Positions 25,701-35,851 of a stretch of 45,700 bases of DNA are shown here, piece after piece. Position 1 is the stretch's first letter. Each line of letters starts with the position of its first letter. Source of the DNA: a virus. Position numbers and translations under genes: made by a program. Under the pieces are notes generated by a model that saw only the letters and a program-made list of their open reading frames with translations, did no database searches and was not told where the DNA came from. Location of the stretch: positions 1 through 45,700 of IMG/VR virus record IMGVR_UViG_3300043446_003167, one strand, 5' to 3'.

Positions 25701-28700
25701 CTCTTATACTACTAATAGTTCCGGTTGCCGAAATAACTGCAGTAGCCGCTGCACCAATTCTTGGAATATATCCATAACTAGTAGATACTCCAACTTTTGA
25801 TATTTTTCCGGCTTTTGGAATACCAGATAAGAACTTAATTACATTTGTTGAAGGTCCATCAACCGTATAATCATTTGTTGGATCTTGAAAAACATTATTA
25901 ATTAAAACTATAGGATTATTATTAATATAAGTAGCACTATTAACATTATTAAAAATTGCATCTGTAGTTTGTCCTTCAGATTTTAATGTAAACTCTGTTG
26001 CGGCAATTCCAGTAAAAGATAGAGAAATGTCGTCAAATAATATATTTTTATCATTTGGTGTATTTGGATCAAATTTTCTACTAAAAGCTCTGCCTCCAAA
26101 TATAGATCCAGTTTCCAATCCAACTGGTCCAATTTTTCCATATGGAGCTATATCAAAATATATTACATCTCCTTTAATATCAAAAGAACCATTCAAAACT
26201 GTTGCAGCAGAGCCAATAGTATGTGAAGTTGCAACTGTGCCAAAGTACCCTCTTATGACCTCTATCTGATTTGATGAGGTTATTCCAATATTAGTAATAG
26301 AAACTAGTTCATTATCAATATTAATAATATCACGAATACTTAAAGATGAAATTCCAGAAGAAATATCTATTATTGTAGTTGAAGCAGAGGAAACACTGGA
26401 AGCTAAAGAAACATCTAGTGATTTTCTTGATATTGGTTTTTGTATTATTCCATCTATAGTAATTACTACACTGGAATTTGGATTTTTATATTCAAGGTAA
26501 TGAGTACCAGTACCCACATTTGTTATATCTAAAAATATACTGGTAGATAATCCGGACAACTTAAATTGGTTATCATTTAATTTATAAACAAATACCGAAT
26601 CTGGTAAAACTTGAGTACCAAGCTCCAACGGAGTAAATATTAAATCATCACTTGAAGTAGTTCCACCAATATAAGTACCCGCTATAGAAATTATTGATGT
26701 AGAAGAATATCCAGTTCCTCCATTTAAAACAGAAACTGAGTTAATTGCTCCAGAAGAATCTCTAGAAACATTAAAAGTGGCACCATTTAAATCATTAGAA
26801 GGAACTTCCAAATAGGTTTGATCGGATTCACTTTGAATTACCGTTGGACCGGTCTTAGAAATTGTAAAAGTTAGATCATTAGTCGGTGATACACCGCCGA
26901 TATAAGTTCCAGCAATAGAAACTGTTTGTCCAACAACATAGTCCATACCACCTTTAGTTGGTAATATTGAAGTTGAAAGAGCATCTCCAGTGGTTGGAGA
27001 ATAAGTTATGAATACAGTAAATTCAGCTCCGGTTCCTGTTGTTGTCAATCCAACAGACTGAAGGTAGGATTTTGAAATTGGTCCAACAGGACTTAAGACG
27101 GTAGAAATACCAGTTATTGTTGTAGATATAGATACAGAATATCCATTTTCCAATACAGCAGTTCCATCAAAATTTTGAACACTTATTAAAGTATCGAGAG
27201 ACGATGTAACATATGAAGTTGTAGCAATTCCAATCGGATTTCCATTAGAATTTGAATATATTAATTCTTGTCCCGATTGAAAATTATGATTAATAATTGT
27301 AAATGTGTCGGTAATAGAATCTATACTACTACCAGTAAAAGCATGTTTGAACAAAGAAGTTCCTTTATTTTTTAATTTAAAGGTAGTCAATCCAACTACA
27401 GATCCACCTCTAGTTAATGATGGATATATGACCACATTTGGTCCAGATGTAGTACCCAACCCAACTATAGATGTAATTATCCCAACACATGTGCCTATTG
27501 CAACATAAACATCTGCATAACAATTTTTATTGTAAGATGTACTGCAGTCAATATCTATAGGAACTGTATAATCTATAGTTTGACTTGTAGATATAAATGC
27601 TCTTTGTATTGTACCGCCAGTTACATAATTATAAGATATTGTTGATGGTCCAGGATTTACTCTAAATCTATTTGAATCAATAACTTCTACTTTATAAACA
27701 AATGTTTCGGGAGTTAGCGGTCCTGTGGTTAAAATTGAATTTGGAAATATAGCAGTAGTAACTCCACTGCCAGGATTAAAGGAAAAAGATAAATTTTTCA
27801 ATACCACATAGTTTGTGGTTGTTGTTGATAATCCATGAGCCGTTGATGTAGTTATTGTAGTTACACCACTTATTCTGTTGTAAACTGAGGTAGAAATTGC
27901 AATACTATTGCCAAGTTGATAAGATGTAATAACTCCAACATTATTAATGATATATTTTGATAAATCGAGAATATAATTAAATCCCAGAATAGTTTCGGTA
28001 GATATTCCTGACAGATAACTAGTGCCAAGTCCACTCCAATAGTCTAAACCAACATCAATAGATTTATTATTTGAAGAATATCTAACATCATGTGAAATTG
28101 CATCGACAACATATCCAACTTCATTTTTAAAAGTTGACCTATTCCAAGTTGGACTTGTATTAATACCTGGATATATTGCAGTAATAAATCCTACCACTTC
28201 TTCTTTTATAAACTCTCTATTCAATCCCAATAAATACGATCCATCCGTCCTTCTTTGAGATTTTATTTGTAAAGAAGTTCCATTAAATTGTGAACTTATA
28301 TCATCAATATCAATGACTTTATTTGTTTTATTTAAAATATAAGGGGCTAAATTAATACCTTCATCAAGAAATATATTTTGAGTAGATCCATCACTAGCGG
28401 TTTCTTCTTCATAAACTCTAGTAAAATTCTTTTTGACTCCTATTGACGATACTTGATCCACATTAATAAATGTAAATGAAGAGTTTGATGCTAATTTTGG
28501 TTTCATATCCAAAGATCTAGCAATGCCAATATTAACTTCATTTATTGTTGGTTTTGTGATAATTTCCAAATCAGAAAATTCTTTAAATCCAGAGGGATGA
28601 ACAATAGATCTTACAGATTCTCTCCAAATATTATATGGGATATTACCTTTGATCGAATATGAAAACTTTTGATAATAAAAATTATCAGAAATTCTTTGTG

Positions 28701-31700
28701 AATATTCATTCAATATCCCAGAAGAATAGTCTATAGAGGAAGTTTTATCTCTAGATACACCTAGAGTAGAATATAAGTTAAATGTATCAAAATATTCTAC
28801 TGTGCCCTTTATTTTAGATATCTCTCCATAAATTTTAGCTCCAACATTTATGGTGCCAGAAATATTTTTTAATCTCATTTGATTGAGTTTACCATCCCAA
28901 CCATTTTCCATTATTGATCCAGAAAATAACGGAGAGTTTACAGTTTCATTTGAAAGGAAATTAACATCATCTTTTAGTATCATCTCAAAAACAGCCATAT
29001 CATTTTTGTTTATTACTACGCCCAAATTTAAATCACCATCATACATACCAAATGACCCTGTAGAAATTCCAGTCATATCATATGTCACCGTATTATTGGC
29101 TGTACTAACTCCAATAACATCAAAGAATTGATAATTATATGAAGATGAATTAAAATTAGCATCATCAGAAGTTGATGATGTTAATCTGCAATTTTCAATA
29201 AAAATTTTATCCCCTATTTTGAATGGATATATGTAATCTGTTTGACCAAATCCAACGGAAATGAAAGGGTTTACACTTGGAATATTTGATAATTCAAGGG
29301 TTATATAATTTCCGTTGATAGAAATACTATCAATTTCGTATCCATTTGAATTATAAATTGGAACAATATCTAACGGGCCCGATAATGAAGTAGAATTTTT
29401 AATGATGTTTACAGAAGTTACAGATCCTCCAGATACTACTGCATCAAGTTCAATCCCATCGGTGTCATTTTTTACGATTAATTTTGGAGCAGTATTATAT
29501 CTTCTACCTCCAGTAGTAACTCCAATATAATCTATAGTTCTTATATCTTTTACTCCTATAACACTCGGAACGCTTAATGAGGGAGATAGTGTTGGGTCTG
29601 TAGGATAATCAAATCCATCTTTAATTCTAGTAAAGGTTTCAACTCTTCCTACATTTGGAGATACTAGTTTTACTATTGCATTAGTTCCAAGATCACTTTT
29701 AATTCCTCTAACTTTAGGTAATTTATTGTATCCTCTACCGGCAAAATTAATTTTTAATTTTGATACAGGACCTAAAGCATTAGTAGATGTAGTTTTATAT
29801 GAAAAAGATGTTTCATTTTGCTTCAGTATTTGTTTCTCAATAAAACTTAATTTTTTAGTATTATAAAATGTAAATGTTTTATCTGTAACTGTCTCTACAG
29901 TAAAAGTATCATTTAGTCTATGATTTACTATAGAAATTTTATTGTTTGATAACACATCAAAATCTGTAGATATTTGTTTTTTACTTTCTTCTGATGATCC
30001 TCTCGGAAATAAATTGTAGTATATTGGGAAAAATTGTGCGGAAAGGTCTAAAACAACTTTAGAATCAGCATTTCCAGGAATTCCGGTTCTAGATACAAAA
30101 AATCCAGTTCTTTCGTTAATTTTTTCAATGAATTTTACATCATAATAAAATTGCAGATCAAGATTTGTTAAACTTGGATCAGAAACATCAAATTCTATTT
30201 TTGTTGTCCTTATACAACTAATTTGAGGATTAACAAAATATAATTTATGGTTAGTACCGCCCACCGAATTAAAATTAATAAATTTAGATTCTTTTATATC
30301 AGTTCTGTATTGACATAATTTTATTGCATTAAAATCGGTTTTTAAAACATAGTAAATTCCATAATTATAAAGTCCGCCTATAGTATTTTCAGAAATATAA
30401 ACAACTTTATCACCAGTTTCAATATTACCATCATATGAAGAAAGATCTATGGAATCATTTGCTATTGAAACATCGGTATCGAGGAAAGTTATCTCCCTCA
30501 TTAAAACTTTTCTATTTACTGGATCAAAAATAACTTTAACAACTTCATTATAGTCGGTTTTTATATTAAATTTTATACTATCACCTACCTTTAAATTATG
30601 GTTTGATGTAGTTGTTACTATTCCAAGTGTTTTTTGTAAACTTGATGTTATTTTAGGATTTAGAGTTGTTAAAGAGTGTGCTGCACCGATAACACCATAA
30701 GATTTTTCTTGATTCCAAAATTCTAAACAATTATTATTAGTTCCTATTCCTATTGAACTTGTAAATCCAATAGTAGATAAACCAACATAATCCTTACCCA
30801 AGTTTACAGCCCAAACAATTTGATTATCCTCTAACTTAATTGAAAGGCCGGACCCGACATTATTAACATACAAAGATGTTCCAGCAAATCCAGATCCAGA
30901 ATTATAAATTAATGGTTGTCCTGTATAAAATTTATGTCCTGGTAAATATATGCTCTTCGCTGGAATAAATCTAGTAGTAAATGAAGTGGTTCCAAATCCA
31001 ACAACAGTACGGAATGAACCAGTTGATCCAATACCAATAGAAAATCTTGGATCAAAAAATGTAGTGTAATTTTGTAATGTTAAATCTTTGACTGTACCAG
31101 TAGGAATTTTAAATTCCCTTGGCAATAAAACTACATTATCAATTCCTGCAGTATGAATTCCAGTATTTTGTAACCTATTTACATAAAATCCCGATCTTTT
31201 AGAGTCGATATTTGTAATTAGTAAAATTTCAGTCCCTATACCTATAAAATCATTAACTTTAAATCCACTAATATCTTTCAATTTAATAAAAGTTGATATT
31301 CCAGTAACTGATACAGTATCAATGTTTTCCTCCAATTGAGATTCTTTGTCATCAACTTTTACATATTGAATGCCTTGAAATAATGATGAAGTTATTGTAG
31401 ATATACCATTAATTAATATTGGTTGTTCATTTTTTATTCCATGTGGTGCAGAAGCTGTTACAATAGTATCTGGCAATTTTATATAATATTCCAGATCTTC
31501 TATTAAACTTTCAGTTATACTAAAGGATTCTACATCAACACCTTTTAACTCACTTACGACTATATTAGGTTGTATACCATCAGTACCTGATACATCTATA
31601 TCAACAGGATCATTTACTTTATAGTTATCTCCTGGAGAAAATATAACAACATCATCTATTTTACTAGAATTTATTGAAGTTACTGAAAATTCTTGTTTAT

Positions 31701-34700
31701 ATTCTTCTTTTACTTTATCGAGTAAATCATAATAAGAATTAGCCCTATTTAGATAATAGGGACCAACATTTCTAGTTAAATTAGTTCCAAAAATATTAAA
31801 ATCCTGATTAAATGCTGGTAAGAAATTTTCAGTTATTGGTTTATTATAAAAATATGGTCCAACAAGATATGGGTATTTTGGAACAGATTGATTAGAAGCA
31901 TTGACTTCTACAGTAGAAAAATATGCATATACACCATTTGGATATTCTGGTGTTATTGCAAATCTTCCATTATGAATATCCAAATCTCCAGATCCGTCAT
32001 ATACATAATCATCTATAAAAAATCCGGGATCAAATGCTGGCGGTCTTTTTCCACTAGTTGTATCAACATTTAAAACATAACTAGAATTCATCCTTCGTAT
32101 AAATCCGCCAGTAGTAGTATCATACGCATATGGTCCATATATCGGATTTCCATCATATGCGTATCCCAAGATCGGAGAATGATTTAATGTACCAGTGCTT
32201 TCTTTATTATCTTCGGTAAAATTATCAGACAACTGATATCTTAATATTTTTGGAACATAAAAACTAATAAATTGTAGTCCAAGATCTGGATTTTTACTTA
32301 CATGGAGTATTCCATCATCCTGTTGAGAAATAATATTTTTACTTTTTGATACCTGATTTATTTTCCATTCCGTCACATTTGCTAAAAATTTAGCATTTTC
32401 TCCTCTATTTTTGAGAGTTAATATTGTATTTGATGGTTTATATCCTATACCACCAAAAACAATATTGACACTTGTTAATTTTCCATTTTCAACAATTGGT
32501 TCTATCTGGGCATAATCACCATCACCAGAAACCACTATTTCAGAATTTTTTCTAAATCCATTTCCTCTACCAATAATTTGAACATCAACTATAGATCCGT
32601 CAATAATGATTGGTTTTAAAATGGCTTCAGAAGTTATACTTGAAATTCCAATATTTGGTCTTCTGTGGTAATTAATAATGTTTGTACATCCATATGATAC
32701 ACCACCATCTTCTAGATAAACATCTTGAATTGGTCCAAGAACAATTGGTTTAAGTTCTGGACTTATTATTGTAGTAGATCCTATTGCAGATTTTGCTTCT
32801 ACATTTATTTCTATTGGTGGATATCCGATAATGTGCGTACCAATTCCCAAAGAATCTAATTTAACAAATTTATTTTTAATATAATTTTCATCACTTAAAT
32901 TTGTACTGACTCCACAGTCATAAAGTCTAAATTTATTATCATCAATTAGTTTGACTTTATAATATATTGAAGTTGATAATCCAGATACGGGAGTGTCAGT
33001 ATAACTGTATTTAACATATTCCCCATCCAAAAATCCATGTTTTTTCGCAAAAACATAAGAATCAAATGTATTAATACCACAAGTTTTATTATCTGCAGAG
33101 AGTAGAGATGATACTCTCACATTTCTATTTGAATACCCTTCTCCAGGATTTTTTACATAAATTTTTGTAAAAGTATTTTTATTTTTTAGTGTTGTTATAA
33201 AATGAAATCCAGATGAAACTCCTACAATATCAATTTCGTTTATTTTTTGAAGAGCATCTGTTTTTGTGTTAAACAATTTAACTTTATTATCAGTTAAAAT
33301 TCCAACAAAATATGTCGAACTGTTTACTATTCCTAAAATATTGTTATTTTTATTAGAATCATATATAACTTCTTCCCCATCTTCAAATGGAGTTTTGTTT
33401 AAAAATTGTATTGTATTGTCTGCTGGAGAAACATTAAGATCTGCTTTAAAACCAGCAGATACTTGGCTACTAACAAAGTTGGATTCTAATATACATCCTT
33501 TACCATTTCCCCCAGTAATTGTAATTTTTGGTTTTTCTTGATATCCATATCCAGCATTTAATATTTTAACTTCTTTAACAGATCCAACAATATTTACATG
33601 AGCTTTAACCCCTATACCAGTTTCATCCTTTAATTCTATTGGAGGTACATCAATAACATCATAGTCTTTACCGGAATTAGTGACCTCAATAGAAGATATA
33701 GCTCCATAGTAAATGTTTTCATCGAATAAAGTTGGGGATAAAATTTCAACCCCATTTATTAACATTCCAATTTCTCTATTAAAAGTAGTTCTTTTATTTA
33801 AATCATCGAATAAAAGTTTTGTTCCTTTGAGTGGTATTTTCTTTAATAATTTTTGATGTTTTAGAGTTTTATTTTGATATCCTGCTTTGTATATAATATC
33901 ATCAGTTACTGGAGAAGTAATAGTAACATATTTTTTTGAGAAAATATCTGATTTGCTGTAAGATAATTTTACTTTATTATTATCAACTTTTGTAATATAG
34001 TAAAGTCCTGTTAATATACCAACGGATGTAACTGGTTGGTAATAAATTAGTTCACCACTTAAATGATCATGATTTGGAACATTTAATGTATCTGTTATAG
34101 CTACACCAACATTAGTCGAAGCTACTTTTTTATTCTCTGTAGAGAACATTGGGTAATTTGGTAATCCAGACGATGTTACATAAAAATATTTTTCGTCCGA
34201 ATCCATATAGGTGTTTTGTACTCCAGAAGGAATAGAATCAAGATCTGGAAAATGATCATTATAATGTTTTACCTTGTAAATTTTTTTCTTTACTAAAATA
34301 GAATTTAAAACTACATATGTACCAGGATTTATTATTTGAACTAAAATTTTTCTCGTATATTTTTTAATTATATCCGATGTATCATATTCTACATCAATAA
34401 TATTACATTCTCTAACATTACCAGCAGAATCTTCTAATAAAATTGTTTCTCCTGCATAAAAATAAACTTTATCGAACAAAGTAATTCTATATTTTGTAGA
34501 ATCAATTTGAGATATTGTTTTAATATTGTGATTGGTTGGTAAATTGTACATCCAACTATTAAATTCAAATCTATCAAATAGATCTTTACCAAATCCAGAT
34601 AAAGAAATTGAATCTCCTACTCTTAAATTGGAAGTTTTGGAAAAATCAATATTATCAATTACATTAACGACCCTAAATTCAACTTTAGATGTATTACCTA

Positions 34701-35850
34701 CACCAATGTAACTAAAAGCAAATTTTTCTTCAATCAAATCTAGTCCATAATCCAAAGACTTAGTTACATTTGTAACTCCTGTGAATTGATTGACAGTTTT
34801 TCCTGTATAATTTAATGTTATAAAATCAGAATTTTTGGGTTTTACCAAAAGAGATCCAGAATTAGCAAATCCAACAGTAGAATCAACTAGAATATTATTT
34901 GCATTTATTGCAACGCTTTCCAATATTCTAGTTTTACCAGATACTTGAAAATTTCCAGTAAATGAAGTACTATCTAAAGAAATTTCATAAAAATTTTTAT
35001 TTGTTACTGGCCTGTACTCAACATTAAAAATTGAAGCGCTAACAGTGCCAACTCCAACTATATTTTGGAATAAAAAATTACCTTTTATTTCTATTGGATT
35101 ACCGCCAGAAATTTTTTCTACTAAAATATTTTTAGTTATAAAATATGAATTTGAAGATGGAACAAGAGTAAACTCTTGTGGTTTTATAATCTCAATATCC
35201 GATCCATATAAAATTTTAAATAATAATTTATATGATTGGTCCGTACCTTTAGAAGAGTATAAATCTTTAATTTTATATGATATATTTTCTATAGATATAT
35301 TTTCATAAAAATCCCTTGATTCAAATCCTGGAACAAACTCATATTTAAATTTTTCAAAAAATTCTATTAAAAATAAATTACTTAAATTATTAACTACATC
35401 GCCATCAGAATGTTCAGAAGCTTGTGAAGAAGAAAATATAGCAAACTCTGGATTATCAAGAGATTTTAAATTTTCAATTCCACTAAATCCCCTAATACAA
35501 TTTTCAAATGTAGTGTTAGTTTTTGAAGTGTATGTAATAATCTCATCATTTATTTTCAATAGTCCATAAGAATCTGGCCATCCCTTAGTAGATGTTACCT
35601 CTATTGTTTCATCAAAACTTAAAAGATCAGAAGTTAAAGTAGTTTTTTCAATTAAATCAATATTATTAAATTTTTTACTATTTTTATACTTAGTAATATT
35701 TGAAATAATATCAATAGGTCCAGATTGATTTTCTAGAGATTTATAATACTGTTCAAGAAACTCCACAAGAAGAGGAGATTCAATTGTTAAAAATTCTGGA
35801 ATTTGCGATTCTAAGATAGAACCAATTTTTACTCTTTTAATTTCTGACAT
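22744..35850 (-). CDS. gp7: Giant baseplate wedge protein gp7 homologue
   Basis: This 4368-aa protein (T4 gp7 is about 1032 aa) is one of the largest expected here. Residues 1-215 carry gp7 hallmarks: PLLVEFLEQYYKSLE, and GFESRDFYENIS followed by KIKDLYSSKGTDQSYKLLFK and ILYGSDIEI (T4: FFESRSYDFYSTKGIEASYK, FLFKVLYNEEVEIEI). Near residue 2415 comes YNIWRESVRSIVHPSGFKEF (T4: SSRWKSDVIRFVHPVGFGF). In T4 these two blocks are close together; here about 2,200 residues of GxGY-rich beta modules separate them. A YHYH-like segment lies at about 1225-1335 (GYAYDGNPIYGPY, YVYDGSGDLDIHNGRFAITP, EYPNGVYAYFST). A propeller-like stretch lies at about 3800-4100 (ILATSPDGINWQV, GIIRTSNDGTIWDF, GVILKSINRDNY). 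It sits between gp6 and gp8 with a one-base gap to gp6. GGAAAG lies upstream of the ATG. Confidence 0.92.
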   Translation of the reverse strand: MSEIKRVKIGSILESQIPEFLTIESPLLVEFLEQYYKSLENQSGPIDIISNITKYKNSKKFNNIDLIEKTTLTSDLLSFDETIEVTSTKGWPDSYGLLKINDEIITYTSKTNTTFENCIRGFSGIENLKSLDNPEFAIFSSSQASEHSDGDVVNNLSNLFLIEFFEKFKYEFVPGFESRDFYENISIENISYKIKDLYSSKGTDQSYKLLFKILYGSDIEIIKPQEFTLVPSSNSYFITKNILVEKISGGNPIEIKGNFLFQNIVGVGTVSASIFNVEYRPVTNKNFYEISLDSTSFTGNFQVSGKTRILESVAINANNILVDSTVGFANSGSLLVKPKNSDFITLNYTGKTVNQFTGVTNVTKSLDYGLDLIEEKFAFSYIGVGNTSKVEFRVVNVIDNIDFSKTSNLRVGDSISLSGFGKDLFDRFEFNSWMYNLPTNHNIKTISQIDSTKYRITLFDKVYFYAGETILLEDSAGNVRECNIIDVEYDTSDIIKKYTRKILVQIINPGTYVVLNSILVKKKIYKVKHYNDHFPDLDSIPSGVQNTYMDSDEKYFYVTSSGLPNYPMFSTENKKVASTNVGVAITDTLNVPNHDHLSGELIYYQPVTSVGILTGLYYITKVDNNKVKLSYSKSDIFSKKYVTITSPVTDDIIYKAGYQNKTLKHQKLLKKIPLKGTKLLFDDLNKRTTFNREIGMLINGVEILSPTLFDENIYYGAISSIEVTNSGKDYDVIDVPPIELKDETGIGVKAHVNIVGSVKEVKILNAGYGYQEKPKITITGGNGKGCILESNFVSSQVSAGFKADLNVSPADNTIQFLNKTPFEDGEEVIYDSNKNNNILGIVNSSTYFVGILTDNKVKLFNTKTDALQKINEIDIVGVSSGFHFITTLKNKNTFTKIYVKNPGEGYSNRNVRVSSLLSADNKTCGINTFDSYVFAKKHGFLDGEYVKYSYTDTPVSGLSTSIYYKVKLIDDNKFRLYDCGVSTNLSDENYIKNKFVKLDSLGIGTHIIGYPPIEINVEAKSAIGSTTIISPELKPIVLGPIQDVYLEDGGVSYGCTNIINYHRRPNIGISSITSEAILKPIIIDGSIVDVQIIGRGNGFRKNSEIVVSGDGDYAQIEPIVENGKLTSVNIVFGGIGYKPSNTILTLKNRGENAKFLANVTEWKINQVSKSKNIISQQDDGILHVSKNPDLGLQFISFYVPKILRYQLSDNFTEDNKESTGTLNHSPILGYAYDGNPIYGPYAYDTTTGGFIRRMNSSYVLNVDTTSGKRPPAFDPGFFIDDYVYDGSGDLDIHNGRFAITPEYPNGVYAYFSTVEVNASNQSVPKYPYLVGPYFYNKPITENFLPAFNQDFNIFGTNLTRNVGPYYLNRANSYYDLLDKVKEEYKQEFSVTSINSSKIDDVVIFSPGDNYKVNDPVDIDVSGTDGIQPNIVVSELKGVDVESFSITESLIEDLEYYIKLPDTIVTASAPHGIKNEQPILINGISTITSSLFQGIQYVKVDDKESQLEENIDTVSVTGISTFIKLKDISGFKVNDFIGIGTEILLITNIDSKRSGFYVNRLQNTGIHTAGIDNVVLLPREFKIPTGTVKDLTLQNYTTFFDPRFSIGIGSTGSFRTVVGFGTTSFTTRFIPAKSIYLPGHKFYTGQPLIYNSGSGFAGTSLYVNNVGSGLSIKLEDNQIVWAVNLGKDYVGLSTIGFTSSIGIGTNNNCLEFWNQEKSYGVIGAAHSLTTLNPKITSSLQKTLGIVTTTSNHNLKVGDSIKFNIKTDYNEVVKVIFDPVNRKVLMREITFLDTDVSIANDSIDLSSYDGNIETGDKVVYISENTIGGLYNYGIYYVLKTDFNAIKLCQYRTDIKESKFINFNSVGGTNHKLYFVNPQISCIRTTKIEFDVSDPSLTNLDLQFYYDVKFIEKINERTGFFVSRTGIPGNADSKVVLDLSAQFFPIYYNLFPRGSSEESKKQISTDFDVLSNNKISIVNHRLNDTFTVETVTDKTFTFYNTKKLSFIEKQILKQNETSFSYKTTSTNALGPVSKLKINFAGRGYNKLPKVRGIKSDLGTNAIVKLVSPNVGRVETFTRIKDGFDYPTDPTLSPSLSVPSVIGVKDIRTIDYIGVTTGGRRYNTAPKLIVKNDTDGIELDAVVSGGSVTSVNIIKNSTSLSGPLDIVPIYNSNGYEIDSISINGNYITLELSNIPSVNPFISVGFGQTDYIYPFKIGDKIFIENCRLTSSTSDDANFNSSSYNYQFFDVIGVSTANNTVTYDMTGISTGSFGMYDGDLNLGVVINKNDMAVFEMILKDDVNFLSNETVNSPLFSGSIMENGWDGKLNQMRLKNISGTINVGAKIYGEISKIKGTVEYFDTFNLYSTLGVSRDKTSSIDYSSGILNEYSQRISDNFYYQKFSYSIKGNIPYNIWRESVRSIVHPSGFKEFSDLEIITKPTINEVNIGIARSLDMKPKLASNSSFTFINVDQVSSIGVKKNFTRVYEEETASDGSTQNIFLDEGINLAPYILNKTNKVIDIDDISSQFNGTSLQIKSQRRTDGSYLLGLNREFIKEEVVGFITAIYPGINTSPTWNRSTFKNEVGYVVDAISHDVRYSSNNKSIDVGLDYWSGLGTSYLSGISTETILGFNYILDLSKYIINNVGVITSYQLGNSIAISTSVYNRISGVTTITTSTAHGLSTTTTNYVVLKNLSFSFNPGSGVTTAIFPNSILTTGPLTPETFVYKVEVIDSNRFRVNPGPSTISYNYVTGGTIQRAFISTSQTIDYTVPIDIDCSTSYNKNCYADVYVAIGTCVGIITSIVGLGTTSGPNVVIYPSLTRGGSVVGLTTFKLKNKGTSLFKHAFTGSSIDSITDTFTIINHNFQSGQELIYSNSNGNPIGIATTSYVTSSLDTLISVQNFDGTAVLENGYSVSISTTITGISTVLSPVGPISKSYLQSVGLTTTGTGAEFTVFITYSPTTGDALSTSILPTKGGMDYVVGQTVSIAGTYIGGVSPTNDLTFTISKTGPTVIQSESDQTYLEVPSNDLNGATFNVSRDSSGAINSVSVLNGGTGYSSTSIISIAGTYIGGTTSSDDLIFTPLELGTQVLPDSVFVYKLNDNQFKLSGLSTSIFLDITNVGTGTHYLEYKNPNSSVVITIDGIIQKPISRKSLDVSLASSVSSASTTIIDISSGISSLSIRDIINIDNELVSITNIGITSSNQIEVIRGYFGTVATSHTIGSAATVLNGSFDIKGDVIYFDIAPYGKIGPVGLETGSIFGGRAFSRKFDPNTPNDKNILFDDISLSFTGIAATEFTLKSEGQTTDAIFNNVNSATYINNNPIVLINNVFQDPTNDYTVDGPSTNVIKFLSGIPKAGKISKVGVSTSYGYIPRIGAAATAVISATGTISSIRVSGGGSGYRGSPTVSIASTIGTGASITAIVSAAGTISGFMIVNSGVGYTRTSIPQVVIGIPTGYSNLPLAYTGGTSGVGQGAKLTVEVGMGSSIISYKFDEPGIGYKIGDKLTPVGIGTTGLFNQFVLTVEEVQTDTFSGFYPGQFIRFEDISPLFNGFRKKFTLATNVNGIREVIGLKVPPGTDLNLSNNIFIYINDILQVPKTAYTFSGSRVVFTEAPKKGSKCVVLYYRGSSVDVELVDPPKTLKTGDIISIQENPEDPFDISQFDRVVKKITAADQFETFNYYSVGIITDPTKVRPLTWEKQKSDTVISGTLYSKSRPGYQSKIKPISTVIKKIGPTDNAIYVDNVYPLFSDIDNLSEDIRDVLILENRTIQPCIGQAVVSASSTISSISIIDPGVGYAKTLAPKVIISESYIQRKDPIFNWTAGVGIGSTTYDFKAIKYKDKFIAVGSSSILATSPDGINWQVDTVGFGNTSDFNSIEIVGAGSTNLLLSVGSSGKIIKATDYGIGISTWTQISLEEEFTVIGLGAVSRVSSGYTGTFNEIVYSDVVDTYVAVGAGGSIFVGPGIGTTSFVSRYSETLSSLNSVVFGAEYFVAVGNDGIIRTSNDGTIWDFTVSPVNVNLNKVIYVNGSFIVGGDDGVILKSINRDNYQIISNNLGLKNIQNIYYNYGFYVILTSIGELYYSFDLSDWNYRSTLQSKSINDLSFVDTLGSDGRYIAIGSGSTAIYAEPIKNKATAVANVNSGTVTSIQIVNPGFGYDTSKLPPVLVEPDKFSTEIVKSIKVKGDHGIIIGITTYLSGTAGIGTTSPKISFILKSEEYDNSTLGIGYSSLNVFGITNSQLSKGDYFVITDSNVEIGGDLVGITTLLGGMSNYPNSKVGIAKSFLDGVYIVEDVTTPSLGIVTVTCNFAPMVDNYVKVYGRGSNNTGIGTNNYYGRYSWGKIYDYQNRVLGNPQIFEVFNDNGISGISSSPKILRTRDIISK

Positions 35851-35851
35851 T

